Shown here one piece after another: positions 50,154 to 59,700 of a stretch of 64,000 bases of DNA. The DNA is from Azospirillum sp. Its GTDB lineage: Bacteria > Pseudomonadota > Alphaproteobacteria > Azospirillales > Azospirillaceae. The DNA is taken from assembly GCA_027486405.1 (NCBI GenBank), contig JAIXPD010000031.1, forward strand, positions 1 through 64,000. The letters run 5' to 3'. Position numbers and translations under genes: made by a program. Below the pieces are notes generated by a model, which saw only the letters and a list, made by a program, of their open reading frames with translations, was not told the origin of the DNA and searched no databases. The stretch's first letter is position 1; the number at the start of each line of letters is the position of its first letter.

Positions 50154-51119
50154 TCAACCGACCATGGCCAGCACCAGCGCCCCGCCGCCCAGCAGCAGGC
50201 AGGCCAGCCGGTAGAGGCGCAGGCCCGAATCGATGTCGGCCGGGGTGGCGGCGGTGCGGCCGCTGCCCAGCCACACATCGTCGATCCGGGTGGAGCCATA
50301 GACGCGCGGGCCGCCCAGCCGCAGATCCAGCGCCCCGGCCATCGCCGCTTCCGGCCATCCGGCGTTGGGGGAGCGGTGGCGGTGGGCGTCGCGCCGCACC
50401 GCCGTCCAGGCCCGCGTTGCCGCGTCGGCGCTGACGCTGCGGGCAGCGGCGACCAGCAGCAGGGCGGTCAGGCGCGAACCCGGCAGATTGACCAGATCGT
50501 CCAGCCGGGCGGCGGCCCAGCCGAACGCCTCGTGGCGCGGGGTGCGGTGGCCGATCATGCTGTCGGCGGTGTTGATCGCCTTGTAAAGCGCGATGCCGGG
50601 CAGGCCGCCCACCAGGAGCCAAAAGGCCGGAGCGACGATGCCGTCGGAAAAATTCTCCGCCAGGCTTTCGATGGCGGCGCGGCAGACCGCCGGTTCGTCC
50701 AGGCTGGCCGGGTTGCGCCCGACGATGCGCGACACCGCGTCCCGCCCGCCGTCCAGCCCGCCCGTGCGGAATCCCTCGGCTACGGCGGCGACATGCTCGT
50801 GCAGGCTGCGTTGCGCCAGCAGGGTGGAGGCCAGGACGGCTTCCAGCAGCCAGCCCAGCGGCAGCGCCCGGCACAGCCCGGCCACCGCCGCCGCCGTGCC
50901 GCCCACGACCAGCAGCAGCGCCAGCAGGGCCAGCACGCCCGACGCCTTGCGGCGGTCAAAGGAGTCGGTGTCCCGGTTCAGCGCGCGGTCCAAATGGGAA
51001 ATCAGCGCGCCGATCCACACCACCGGATGGCGGATGCGCGCGTACAGCGCATCGGGAAAACCGACCGCCGCCTCGACAAGCAGCGCTGTGGCGAGCAATA
51101 CAGGGTGAAAGGCAGACAC
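50154..51119 (-). CDS. cbiB: Adenosylcobinamide-phosphate synthase, membrane protein (CbiB/CobD)
   Basis: A 321-residue integral membrane enzyme that joins cobyric acid to aminopropanol phosphate. HPVVWIGALISHLDRALNRD, RAAIESLAENFSDGIVAPAFWLLVGGLPGIALYKAINTADSMIGH and the C-terminal VYGSTRIDDVWLGSG are diagnostic. I use the GTG at 51119 (VSAFHPVLLATALL), which places the first helix at the very start as in homologues and avoids overlap with divergent cobC. An ATG at 51191 would add an unconserved Pro-rich leader. Confidence 0.92.
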   Translation of the reverse strand: MSAFHPVLLATALLVEAAVGFPDALYARIRHPVVWIGALISHLDRALNRDTDSFDRRKASGVLALLALLLVVGGTAAAVAGLCRALPLGWLLEAVLASTLLAQRSLHEHVAAVAEGFRTGGLDGGRDAVSRIVGRNPASLDEPAVCRAAIESLAENFSDGIVAPAFWLLVGGLPGIALYKAINTADSMIGHRTPRHEAFGWAAARLDDLVNLPGSRLTALLLVAAARSVSADAATRAWTAVRRDAHRHRSPNAGWPEAAMAGALDLRLGGPRVYGSTRIDDVWLGSGRTAATPADIDSGLRLYRLACLLLGGGALVLAMVG

Positions 51120-51177
51120 GGGCGGCGGGCTTTCTGGCAATGGCGCCGGTCCGGCGGCGCGGGGATGGGTGGGTGCA

Positions 51178-52290
51178 ATGGCGGGGATCATGGCCGAAAG
51201 CAAGACGGCAACCAAGGGGACAGACGGCGCGGGCGTGGGCCTTGGCACGGATGCGGGCACCGGTGTGGACGCGGGCCGGGCCGGGCCGGGGATTCTGCAC
51301 GGTGGCGATCTGGACGGCGCGCGCGCGGCCTTCCCCACCGCACCGCTGCCCTGGATCGATCTGTCCACCGGAATCAACCCGTGGCCCTATCCCCTGCCGC
51401 CCATTCCCGCCGACGCCTGGAACCGCCTGCCCGCGCGCGGGGCGGAGGCCGGGTTGCGGGCGGCGGCGGCGGCCTGCTACGGCGCGCCCTCGGCCAACCA
51501 TGTGGCGGCGGCGTCCGGCTCGCAGGCGTTGATCCAACTGCTGCCGCGCCTGCGCCCGCCGGGGCGGGTGGCGGTGCTGGCCCCAACCTACGCCGAGCAC
51601 GCCGCCTGTTGGGCCGGGGCCGGGCACCGGGTGGGGGAGGTGGCGACGCTGGCGGACGCCGAGGCGGCGGGGGCGGAGGTCGTCGTCGTCGTCAACCCGA
51701 ACAACCCCGATGGCCGGGTCCATCCGGTGGCCGATCTGCTGGCGCTGGCGGAACGGCAGGCGGCGCGTGGCGGTTGGCTGGTGGTGGACGAGGCGTTCGC
51801 CGACGCCGATCCGGTCGCGAGCGTGGCGGGGCATGTCGATCAACCGGGGCTGATCGTGCTGCGCTCCTTCGGCAAATTCTATGGGCTGGCGGGATTGCGT
51901 CTGGGCATCGCGCTGTGCGCGGAGCCGCTGGCGGCGGCGCTGCGGGCGGCCATCGGGCCATGGGCGGTGTCGGGGCCGGGGCTGGTGGTGGCGTCCGCCG
52001 CCTTGGCCGATGCGGCGTGGGCGGTGGCGACCCGCCAACGGCTGGCCGACGCGGCGGCGGCGCTGGACGCGCGACTGGCGGCGCTGGGGCTGCGGGTGGC
52101 GGGAGGAACCGGACTCTTCCGTCTGGTGGTTGACCCACGGGCGGCGGCGTTGTATCGGGGGTTGGGTGAGGCCGGGATTCTTGCGCGCCGATTCGACCGT
52201 CAAGCGGAGTGGCTGCGTCTGGGGTTGCCGCCCGACGCGGTGGCGGCCCAGCGGTTGAGCGACGCCTGTGCCCGCGTCCTGGCGGGATGA
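51178..52290 (+). CDS. cobC: L-threonine-O-3-phosphate decarboxylase, PLP enzyme
   Basis: A 370-residue class I aminotransferase-fold enzyme (CobC, CobD in Salmonella) that makes aminopropanol phosphate, the partner substrate of the divergent CbiB. WIDLSTGINPWPYPLPPIP is its signature start; VVVNPNNPDGRVHPV binds substrate and PLP, and VLRSFGKFYGLAGLRLGIAL carries the PLP lysine. Two further in-frame starts lie nearby (GTG 51169, ATG 51190); the first 35 residues are low-complexity. Confidence 0.94.
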   Translation: MAGIMAESKTATKGTDGAGVGLGTDAGTGVDAGRAGPGILHGGDLDGARAAFPTAPLPWIDLSTGINPWPYPLPPIPADAWNRLPARGAEAGLRAAAAACYGAPSANHVAAASGSQALIQLLPRLRPPGRVAVLAPTYAEHAACWAGAGHRVGEVATLADAEAAGAEVVVVVNPNNPDGRVHPVADLLALAERQAARGGWLVVDEAFADADPVASVAGHVDQPGLIVLRSFGKFYGLAGLRLGIALCAEPLAAALRAAIGPWAVSGPGLVVASAALADAAWAVATRQRLADAAAALDARLAALGLRVAGGTGLFRLVVDPRAAALYRGLGEAGILARRFDRQAEWLRLGLPPDAVAAQRLSDACARVLAG

Positions 52291-52426
52291 AATCCGTCAG
52301 CCCATTGAACAATCAGGGCGTTTCGGCGCGCGCCAACGGTTGAGGCGGCCGACGGTTTGATAGCAAACAATATTTGTCAAATACCATCATTGCGGGGCAA
52401 TAATATTTTATGGGACACTCACCTCT
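52291..52426. promoter_or_regulatory. AT-rich promoter region before the diguanylate cyclase
   Basis: This gap is markedly AT-rich for the genome around 52365-52415 (CAAACAATATTTGTCAAATA, then GGCAATAATATTTTATGG). TTGTCA at 52374 and CAATAA about 18 bp later form a loose sigma-70-type pair. I see no repeat or clear operator. Confidence 0.4.
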
Positions 52427-54046
52427 ATGGTGACAATGGCGTATGGTGTGGCGACGGTTGAGGGCGGGGGAGGCGATGCGTCGCGTGATCATTGGCGCGC
52501 GTATGACACCTTGCCCATTGGCGCGTGCGTGGCGACGTCCACGGGCGTGATTTGCCACGCCAACCCGACGCTGTGCGCGCATCTTGGCCTTGCGGTCGCG
52601 CACGCCGTCGGCCGGACGCTGGAGTCCTTTCACGGGGCCGACGGGGCAAGCCGCCCCGGCCTGCGCGCGCTGCGCGGGGGCGATGGTGGCGAACGGTGGT
52701 TTGCCGAAACGACCCAGCCCGTCCAAGGCCCGGCGGGCGAGGCGATGCGCCTGCATCTGTTCACCGACATCGACGCCCAGGTCCGCCGCGACATCGCCTT
52801 GCAAGGCCGGGTCGCGCAGATGGACGCGCTGTTCGACATTCTGCCGGTCCCGACCTTCATCAAGGACGCCCGTGGGGTCTTCACCGCCTGCAACCAGGCG
52901 TTCGAGCGTTACACCGGCCTGAAGCGCGATACCCTGCTCGGCAAGACCTCCTTCGCGATGATGCGGTCGGGGGTGGCGCAGGCCCATGTGGAGCAGGACC
53001 GCCTGCTGTTGGGGGCCGACGCCACGACCCGTTATGAAGAGGCGGTTCCGCTGGCCGATGGCAATCTGCGCCTGATCGACCTGTCCAAGGCGTCGTTCCG
53101 CGATGGGCTGGGCGCGCCGGGCGGCATCGTCGGCGTGGTGCATGATCTGACCGAATCGCAGCCCTACGAAGCGCGGCTGGAAGCCATTCTGGAGCAAAGC
53201 CCGATCGGCGTCTCGGTGTCCCGCCGCGACGATGGGCGGATCGTGTTCGTCAACACCCGCTTTGCCGAATTGATCGGCCTGTCGCGCGACCAGCTCATCG
53301 GCAGCCGGGCGCGCGATTATTATCTGGACGACCACCAGCGCCAACGGGTTTTGGAGCGGCTGCGCGGCAACGGCGCGGTCGTGAACATGGAGGTCCAGTT
53401 CAAGAAGGCCGACGGATCGCCCTTCTGGACGTTGTTCACCGTCAATCAGGCGGTGATCCAGGGCGCGCCGGTCAACCTCGCCTGGATTTACGACTACACC
53501 GAACGCCGCAACATGGAAGAGGCGCTGCGTGACATGGCGTCGCGCGATCCGCTGACCGGCATCTACAACCGTCGCTCCTTCATGGAACTGGCGCGCCAGC
53601 AATTGGCCCGCGCCCACCGTTTCCATGAACCGCTGGCGGTGTTCGTGCTCGACGTCGATCATTTCAAGAAGATCAACGACACCTATGGCCACGCCACCGG
53701 CGACGATGCCTTGCGCATGGTGGCGGGCGGGTGCCAGGCGATTTTGCGCGAATACGATGTTCTTGGTCGTCTGGGCGGGGAGGAGTTCGTGGTCGTCCTG
53801 CCCGGTGCCACCGCCGATGAAACCCGCGTGGTGGCCGAACGGGTGCGGCGCAATCTGGCCCGCATGGCGATTCCCGCCCCCGGCACCTCCTTCCATCTGA
53901 CCACCAGCATCGGCATCGCCGGGTTGGAAGGGGCTTCCGACTCGCTGGAAAAGGCGATTCACCGCGCCGATCTGGCGCTGTACCGCGCCAAGCGGGAAGG
54001 GCGGAACCGCGTTGTGGTTTATGAACCGGGCATGCAATCGGTCTGA
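52427..54046 (+). CDS. Diguanylate cyclase with PAS domains
   Basis: A 539-residue cytoplasmic c-di-GMP synthase. Three PAS-like segments come first (about 20-115; 125-245 with ILPVPTFIKDARGVFTACNQAFERYTGL; 250-365 with PIGVSVSRRDDGRIVFVNTRFAELIGL). The GGDEF domain follows (375-535): DPLTGIYNRRSFM, VFVLDVDHFKKINDTYGHATGDD and the intact active site LGRLGGEEFVVVLPG. REYD five residues before GGEEF is the RxxD product-inhibition site. No membrane segment. Its product could be read by the PilZ protein at 32.6-34.1 kb. Confidence 0.95.
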   Translation: MVTMAYGVATVEGGGGDASRDHWRAYDTLPIGACVATSTGVICHANPTLCAHLGLAVAHAVGRTLESFHGADGASRPGLRALRGGDGGERWFAETTQPVQGPAGEAMRLHLFTDIDAQVRRDIALQGRVAQMDALFDILPVPTFIKDARGVFTACNQAFERYTGLKRDTLLGKTSFAMMRSGVAQAHVEQDRLLLGADATTRYEEAVPLADGNLRLIDLSKASFRDGLGAPGGIVGVVHDLTESQPYEARLEAILEQSPIGVSVSRRDDGRIVFVNTRFAELIGLSRDQLIGSRARDYYLDDHQRQRVLERLRGNGAVVNMEVQFKKADGSPFWTLFTVNQAVIQGAPVNLAWIYDYTERRNMEEALRDMASRDPLTGIYNRRSFMELARQQLARAHRFHEPLAVFVLDVDHFKKINDTYGHATGDDALRMVAGGCQAILREYDVLGRLGGEEFVVVLPGATADETRVVAERVRRNLARMAIPAPGTSFHLTTSIGIAGLEGASDSLEKAIHRADLALYRAKREGRNRVVVYEPGMQSV

Positions 54047-54204
54047 TCGCGGTCGCCCCGCGCGAGTCTCCGCACATCTTTTCAACCATGGCGATGGGTT
54101 TCGGTTGTGTTTCACCGTCTTTTCATCGTTTTCATGGACGTGATCTGATAGCCTGTTCATCCTTTGGTGTTCGCGCGTTTGGGTCCGAGTGAAGTGGGTG
54201 GGGC

Positions 54205-54510
54205 ATGAACTACACGGTCCGCGATCAAGGCGGGGTCCGCGAGGTTGAGTTGCGTGGGCAACTGACCTTCGAGGCCACCGACGCCTTTCGCCAGATCATC
54301 GACGGCATGGAAAAGGACGGCATCGTTGAGTGCGTGCTCAATCTTGGCGGCCTTGATTTCATCGATTCGGCGGGGCTGGGGTTGCTGGTGCTGGCGAACA
54401 ACGCCGGGAATCGCGTGTCGGTTCAGTTGAAGATGAAGCACCCGCGCGGGCAGGTCCGTGACATGATCGAGATTTCCGAATTTCACACGATCATCCCCTG
54501 TGAGTTCTGA
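54205..54510 (+). CDS. STAS-domain anti-sigma-factor antagonist
   Basis: A 101-residue STAS protein of the SpoIIAA/RsbV type. NLGGLDFIDSAGLGLLVLAN carries the phosphorylatable serine. It overlaps the SpoIIE-type phosphatase gene by 11 bp, and a receptor-kinase gene lies on the other side, so it is the switch protein of a partner-switching module: phosphorylated by the RsbW-like kinase and dephosphorylated by the phosphatase. No sigma factor gene is next to it. Confidence 0.93.
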   Translation: MNYTVRDQGGVREVELRGQLTFEATDAFRQIIDGMEKDGIVECVLNLGGLDFIDSAGLGLLVLANNAGNRVSVQLKMKHPRGQVRDMIEISEFHTIIPCEF

Positions 54511-55765
54511 TCCAACCGCCCCGCTTGCCCCCGCCCCAATCTCCACCGCCGCCACGGACGCCGCCCGCGCGGTGGGGGGGCAGCGGGTTCTGATCGGCCA
54601 TCCCCGCCCGCCCGCCCTGGCGGTGCTGCGCGCGGCGTTGAGCGCCATCGGCGTCCGGGTGATGGATGTGGCGCAGGACACCGACGCGCTGCTGGCGATG
54701 GTGGTCCAGGGCGCGCCCGATCTGCTGGTTCTGCATCTGGGCATTCTGGCCGACGGGCTGGATCTGCTGGCGCGGCTGCGGGCGTTGCCGGGGATGCGCG
54801 ACGCGCCGATCCTGGTGCTGGGCCGCTTCGCCGGAGCCGGGGAGCGTCTGGCGCTGATGAAGGCGGGGGCGACCGACCTCATCCCCCGCCCGGTGACGCG
54901 GCCGGAACTGGCGGCGCGGCTGCGGGTGCATCTGGAAAACCGCGCGCTCAACCGGTCGCTTCAGGCGGTGATCGGCAGCCTTCAGACCTACCACACCGGC
55001 GCGGTGCAGCGGATGACGTTGGCGCGCGACATGCAGCTCGATTTGCTGCCGACGCCGGGCGAATGCGCTGGCTTGGAGCGGCGTTACGCCATCCGGTTCG
55101 ACAGCCATTTTGAATCGAGTTCGGAACTGGGGGGCGACATCTGGGGCGCGCGCGCGCTCGACGACCACCGTTTCGCCGTGTTCCTGTGCGATTTCACCGG
55201 CCATGGCGTGGCGGCGGCGCTCAACACCTTCCGTTTGCACGCGCTGTTGACCAAGATCACGCTGCCCGGCGACGATCCGGCGGAAACCCTGGCCGCGATC
55301 AACGGCCTGTTGGTCGGGCTGCTGCCGGAAACCCAATTCGCGACCATGATTTACGCGGTGGTCGATGTCCGGGCTGACTCGGTGGTCTACGCGACGGCCG
55401 GCGCGCCCAAGCCGATCATCGGGCGGCCCGACGGCGGGCTGGATGTGGGGGTCAGCGTCGGCCTGCCGCTGGGGGTGTCGCCCAAGGCCAGCTACCGCAA
55501 CCGCGCGATGCCGTTTCCGCCGGGATCCTTCCTGTTCCTGTTCAGCGACGCGCTGTTCGAGGCGCGCGACTGGGAGGGGCAGATTTTCGGCTATCAGGGG
55601 GTGGTGGATCTGGTCAGCGGCCTGGATGAGGACGCCGAGGTGGAAGGCGGCCCGCTGCGCCAGTTGCTGGAACGCTACTTCACCAGCATGCCGCGCCCGC
55701 TGGCCGACGATCTGACCGCGTTGTGGATCAGCCGACGGCCGGATCCGTCGGACGATCCAGATTGA
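54500..55765 (+). CDS. SpoIIE/PP2C-type phosphatase with degenerate receiver domain
   Basis: A 421-residue protein. Residues 28-150 fold like a response-regulator receiver but lack its residues: the acidic pair is replaced (RVLIGHPRP), the phospho-Asp position is His (DLLVLHLGIL), and the lysine is Arg (LIPRPVTRPEL). A coiled helix leads to the PP2C domain (190-415): ELGGDIWGARALDDHRFAVFLCDFTGHGVAAAL, LFLFSDALFEARD and DDLTALWI keep the metal-binding aspartates. It should dephosphorylate the STAS protein encoded just upstream. The GTG start overlaps the STAS gene. Confidence 0.92.
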   Translation: MSSDPTAPLAPAPISTAATDAARAVGGQRVLIGHPRPPALAVLRAALSAIGVRVMDVAQDTDALLAMVVQGAPDLLVLHLGILADGLDLLARLRALPGMRDAPILVLGRFAGAGERLALMKAGATDLIPRPVTRPELAARLRVHLENRALNRSLQAVIGSLQTYHTGAVQRMTLARDMQLDLLPTPGECAGLERRYAIRFDSHFESSSELGGDIWGARALDDHRFAVFLCDFTGHGVAAALNTFRLHALLTKITLPGDDPAETLAAINGLLVGLLPETQFATMIYAVVDVRADSVVYATAGAPKPIIGRPDGGLDVGVSVGLPLGVSPKASYRNRAMPFPPGSFLFLFSDALFEARDWEGQIFGYQGVVDLVSGLDEDAEVEGGPLRQLLERYFTSMPRPLADDLTALWISRRPDPSDDPD

Positions 55766-56648
55766 CCACGCCGATCACCCGGTTGCCGGTGCCGACATAG
55801 GTCAATTGATCGAAACCGACCATCCGGGCCAGCGCGATGCCGCGCCCGTGGGTGGCGGTCGATTGGAAGGCATCCACCGTCAGATAGCGGCTTGAATCAA
55901 AGCCCTGGCCCATGTCGGTGACGGTGAAGGACACGCGGGTGTCGCTGCGCTCCACATGCAAGGTGGCGTATTTGTCGCGATGCTCGGGCGAGGCCAGCCG
56001 GGCTTCGATCTCGCGGATCAGGCCGCCGTTGGCCTTCAACTCGCTCTTGGCGTCATAACCGATGCCAAGATTGCCATGCTCCACCGCGTTCATCAGGATT
56101 TCCGACAGACCAAAGGTCAGGCTGTGGGCGGTGTCGGCGATGGTGGACAGGGTGATGGCCAGATTCTGCGCCTCCTGCGGGGTGCGGAAGCGGAAACGGG
56201 CGTCGCGCAGCAGCGCGATGGCGTCGGCCCGTGACCGCAGATCGCCTTGCAGGCTGCGCAGACGGCCCGACCGTTCCTCCGCCGAACGCACGACCGAGCG
56301 CAGCAGGGCACCGTCATAGGGCTTCATCAGGTAATAAAACACCCCGGCGCGGATCGCGGCGGCGATGTCGGCGCTGCTGTCCGACACGGTTTGCACGATC
56401 ACCGGGATTTCGGCCAGGATCGGCTGGGTTTTCATCCGCTCGAACAATTCCAACCCGTCGCCATCCTCCAGCCGACGGTCGAGCAGCACGACGTGGATGG
56501 TGTTGGCCGGGTTGGACAGGATCGCCCAGCCTTCGGCGATGGACGCCGCCTCCAGCGTGCGGTAGCCGATGCGCGCCAGATAACCCGCGACGATCGCGCG
56601 GGTCATTTCCTCGTCATCGACCACCAAAGCTGTGACGGGTTCGGCCAT
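55728..56648 (-). CDS. Response regulator fused to RsbW-like HATPase kinase
   Basis: A 306-residue protein. Residues 8-125 are an intact receiver (VVDDEEMT acidic pair, VVLLDRRLEDGDGLELF phospho-Asp, YYLMKPYD lysine). Residues 165-300 are a GHKL ATPase of the anti-sigma kinase type: SEILMNAVEHGNLGIGYD supplies the N box and TVTDMGQGFD the G box. It is convergent with the phosphatase gene, with a 38-bp overlap. The likely job is phosphorylation-controlled kinase or anti-sigma activity toward the STAS protein. Confidence 0.9.
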   Translation of the reverse strand: MAEPVTALVVDDEEMTRAIVAGYLARIGYRTLEAASIAEGWAILSNPANTIHVVLLDRRLEDGDGLELFERMKTQPILAEIPVIVQTVSDSSADIAAAIRAGVFYYLMKPYDGALLRSVVRSAEERSGRLRSLQGDLRSRADAIALLRDARFRFRTPQEAQNLAITLSTIADTAHSLTFGLSEILMNAVEHGNLGIGYDAKSELKANGGLIREIEARLASPEHRDKYATLHVERSDTRVSFTVTDMGQGFDSSRYLTVDAFQSTATHGRGIALARMVGFDQLTYVGTGNRVIGVVNLDRPTDPAVG

Positions 56649-56728
56649 GATCGCGGACTTCTCCTGACGGTGCGTGCGACGCTTGCGTGTTCAACTGCCA
56701 CAGATCACCCGCGCCGTCAAAGGTTCGC

Positions 56729-59700
56729 TTAAGAAACGGTTGTGGTTGGCATAACTGTTCCAGACGTTCCACAGAAGCGGACGCTCCAATGGTGGGCGTG
56801 GGCCAGTTCCGCCGCAAGTCCGTCCACATGGTCAGGTCGCACGTTCTCCCATTTTTTCAGGCGAATGGCGGATTCCAATTGCTCGGCGAAGCCGGACAAC
56901 CGATCCAACCCGACGTTGGCGGCGGAGCCTTTCATCACATGAACTTCGCGCGCAACAACCTCAGGATTGAGATCTGCAACCGCTGCGCGCAAAAGATCGA
57001 TGTGGCGCGGGGCGTCGGTGAAAAAGGCGTTCATCAGCATGACCAGCCCATCCGGCCCCAGAACGGACAGCAGTTCCGCCCGCTTGACCGGGTTGAACGG
57101 GTCCTCGGCCGGGTTGGGCGGCGACCAGACGGCGGGTGAGGGCGGCGGGGTGTTCGGCGTGTGTGGCGCACAGGGGGGGGCGAGGATCGGGGCCGGGGCG
57201 CAGGGGGCCGGGTGTGGGATCGGCGCGCAGGGGGCGGCGGCGGGCGCGCACGGCGCACAGGGCGCGGTGGGGCGGCGCGCCCAGCGCTGCACCGCTTCCG
57301 CCAGCTTGCGCGCGTTGATCGGTTTGGACAGGTAATCGTCCATTCCGGCGTCCAGACACACCGCGTCGTCGCCCTGCATGGCGTTGGCGGTGAGCGCGAT
57401 GATCGGGATGCGGGCCACCGCGCCGGACAGGCCGCGAATGACACGGGTGGCGGTCAACCCGTCCATCACCGGCATCTGCACGTCCATCAGGACCAGATCA
57501 TAGGGCCGCGAGGACACCGCCTCCACCGCTTCCTCGCCGTTGGAGACCGCTTCGGCCTTGTGCCCGGCCCGGCGCAGCAGAGCGAGCGTCAGTTGCTGGT
57601 TGACCGGGTTGTCGTCCGCCACCAGAACGCGGGCCTGGAAGCCGGGCTGGGGCGGTGCGCCGGTGGTGGCCGTGGCGGGCGCGGTGGCGGCTGGCAAAGG
57701 CGCGGGGGCCGCCGCCGCCCAGCCGCCGCTGGCGCGGCGGTCCAGCACGGTGGCCAGCGCCTGACACAGGGCGCTGAAGCGGATGGGCTTGGTCAGATTG
57801 GCCTCGACCGGGGCGGCGTCGGCGGGGTCGCCGTCCGGCGCGTCGGTCGGAAACAGGTGGGAGGTGGCGAGCGCCAGACGGACCCCCGACAGGCCCGGCG
57901 TTTGCCGGATGCGGTTGGCCAGTTGGGGGCCGGTCATGCCCGGCATCCGATGGTCCAGGATCGCGGCGTCGAACGGCCGCCCGGCCTTGGCCGCCGCGAT
58001 CATGCGGGCCAGCGCCTCGTCCCCGGTTTCGGCGGTTTCGGTTTCGATGGCGAAGCTGGACAGATGGCGGGCCAGCAGGTCGCGGTTCACCGGCACGTCA
58101 TCGACCACCAGCACCCGGCGGCCGGTCCAATCGGCCATCGGGGCCGGGGCCAGCGCCACCGCCGTGCTGCGCTCCAGCGGGATTGTCACCCAAAAGACGC
58201 TGCCGTGGCCGACCTGGCTGTCCACGCCGATCCGCCCGTTCATCAACTCGACCAACCGCCTGCAGATCGCCAGCCCCAGCCCGGTCCCACCATGCCGCCG
58301 GGCGGGGGAGGCGTCGACCTGGGTGAACATGGTGAACAGGCGGGCGCGATCCTCCTCGGCGATGCCGATGCCGGTGTCGCGCACCTCAAAGCGGATCTGC
58401 GGGTTTCCCGTCTCGCCCAACTCTTCGGACAGCAGGATGGTGACGCTGCCCTGATCGGTGAACTTCACCGCGTTGCCGGCAAGGTTGAGCAGGATTTGCC
58501 GCAGCCGCCCCGAATCACCCCGATAGAGGCGGCGCAACGGCGGTGGCACGAAGCTGGCCAACTCCAACCCCTTGGCGGCGGCGCGCGGGGCCAGGATCTC
58601 CAGCACGCTTTCGACCAGCGGGACCAGCTCCAGATCGTCGATTTCCAGATCCAGCCGTCCGGCGTCGATCTTCGAGAAATCGAGGATGTCGTTGATGATG
58701 ACCAGCAGGGATTCCGCCGAATCGCGGATCGTGGTGGCGAATCCGCGCTGTTCGTCGGTCATCCGGGTGTCGAGCAGCAAACCGGCCATGCCGATCACGC
58801 CGTTCATCGGGGTGCGGATTTCGTGGCTCATCGTCGCCAGGAATTCCATCTTCACCCGCTGGCCGTCCTCCGCCCGCAATTTGGCGTCGAGCAGGACCTG
58901 TTCGGCCCGCTTGGCCTCGGTCAGGTCGCGCATGATGGCGGCGTAGAGCGGGCCGGCGGCCGTTTGCACCTCCGCCACCGAAAAGAGCAGGGGGAAAAGG
59001 TCGCCGTTCAGCCGGGCAACGGTCAATTCGCGGCTGAAACCGGTGCGGTATTGCTTGGTTCCGGCGGCGATGTCGTCGAGGAAGCGGGTTTGCGCCGCGC
59101 GCATCTCCGGCGGCAGCAGGTCGGTGATCGACCGACCGATCAAGCCGCCGGGCGGGCAGCCGAAGATGGTGTGGGCGGCCGGGTTGGCGCTTTCGATCAC
59201 GCCGTCGGGCCGGGCGGTCAGGATGCCTTCCACCGCCGTGTGCAGAATGGCGTTCAGCCGGGCGTTGCTTTCCTCCAGCGCCGCCGCCTGCCGCCGTTGC
59301 GTGGTCATCGAGCGGGCCAGCAGCGTGCCGAACAGCAGGATCAGCAGGATGAAGCCTCCGGCCAGCAAGGCCGATTGCCGGATGGTGTCGCGCCAGACCA
59401 CCAGCTCCGCCGCCTCGTCCACGCTGACCGCCAGCACCAGCGGCCAGGTGGGCGTCGTGCGGTACGCGGTGATGCGGGGCGTGCCGTCGGCCCCGACCTC
59501 GTCGAACACGCCGTGTTCGGCGGCGGGCAGTCGGCTGCGGAACAGCGGGGTGGCGGCCGCCGACCCGCCGATGCGCAGATCGCCGGGCGGGTTGGGTTGC
59601 GGTTGCGCGACCAGCAGCGTGCCGTCGTAGCGGTGCAGCGCCACCCGCGTGCCGTCGGCGACCCGCACCGTCTGATACAGGCCCTGGAGGTAGTCGGGGT

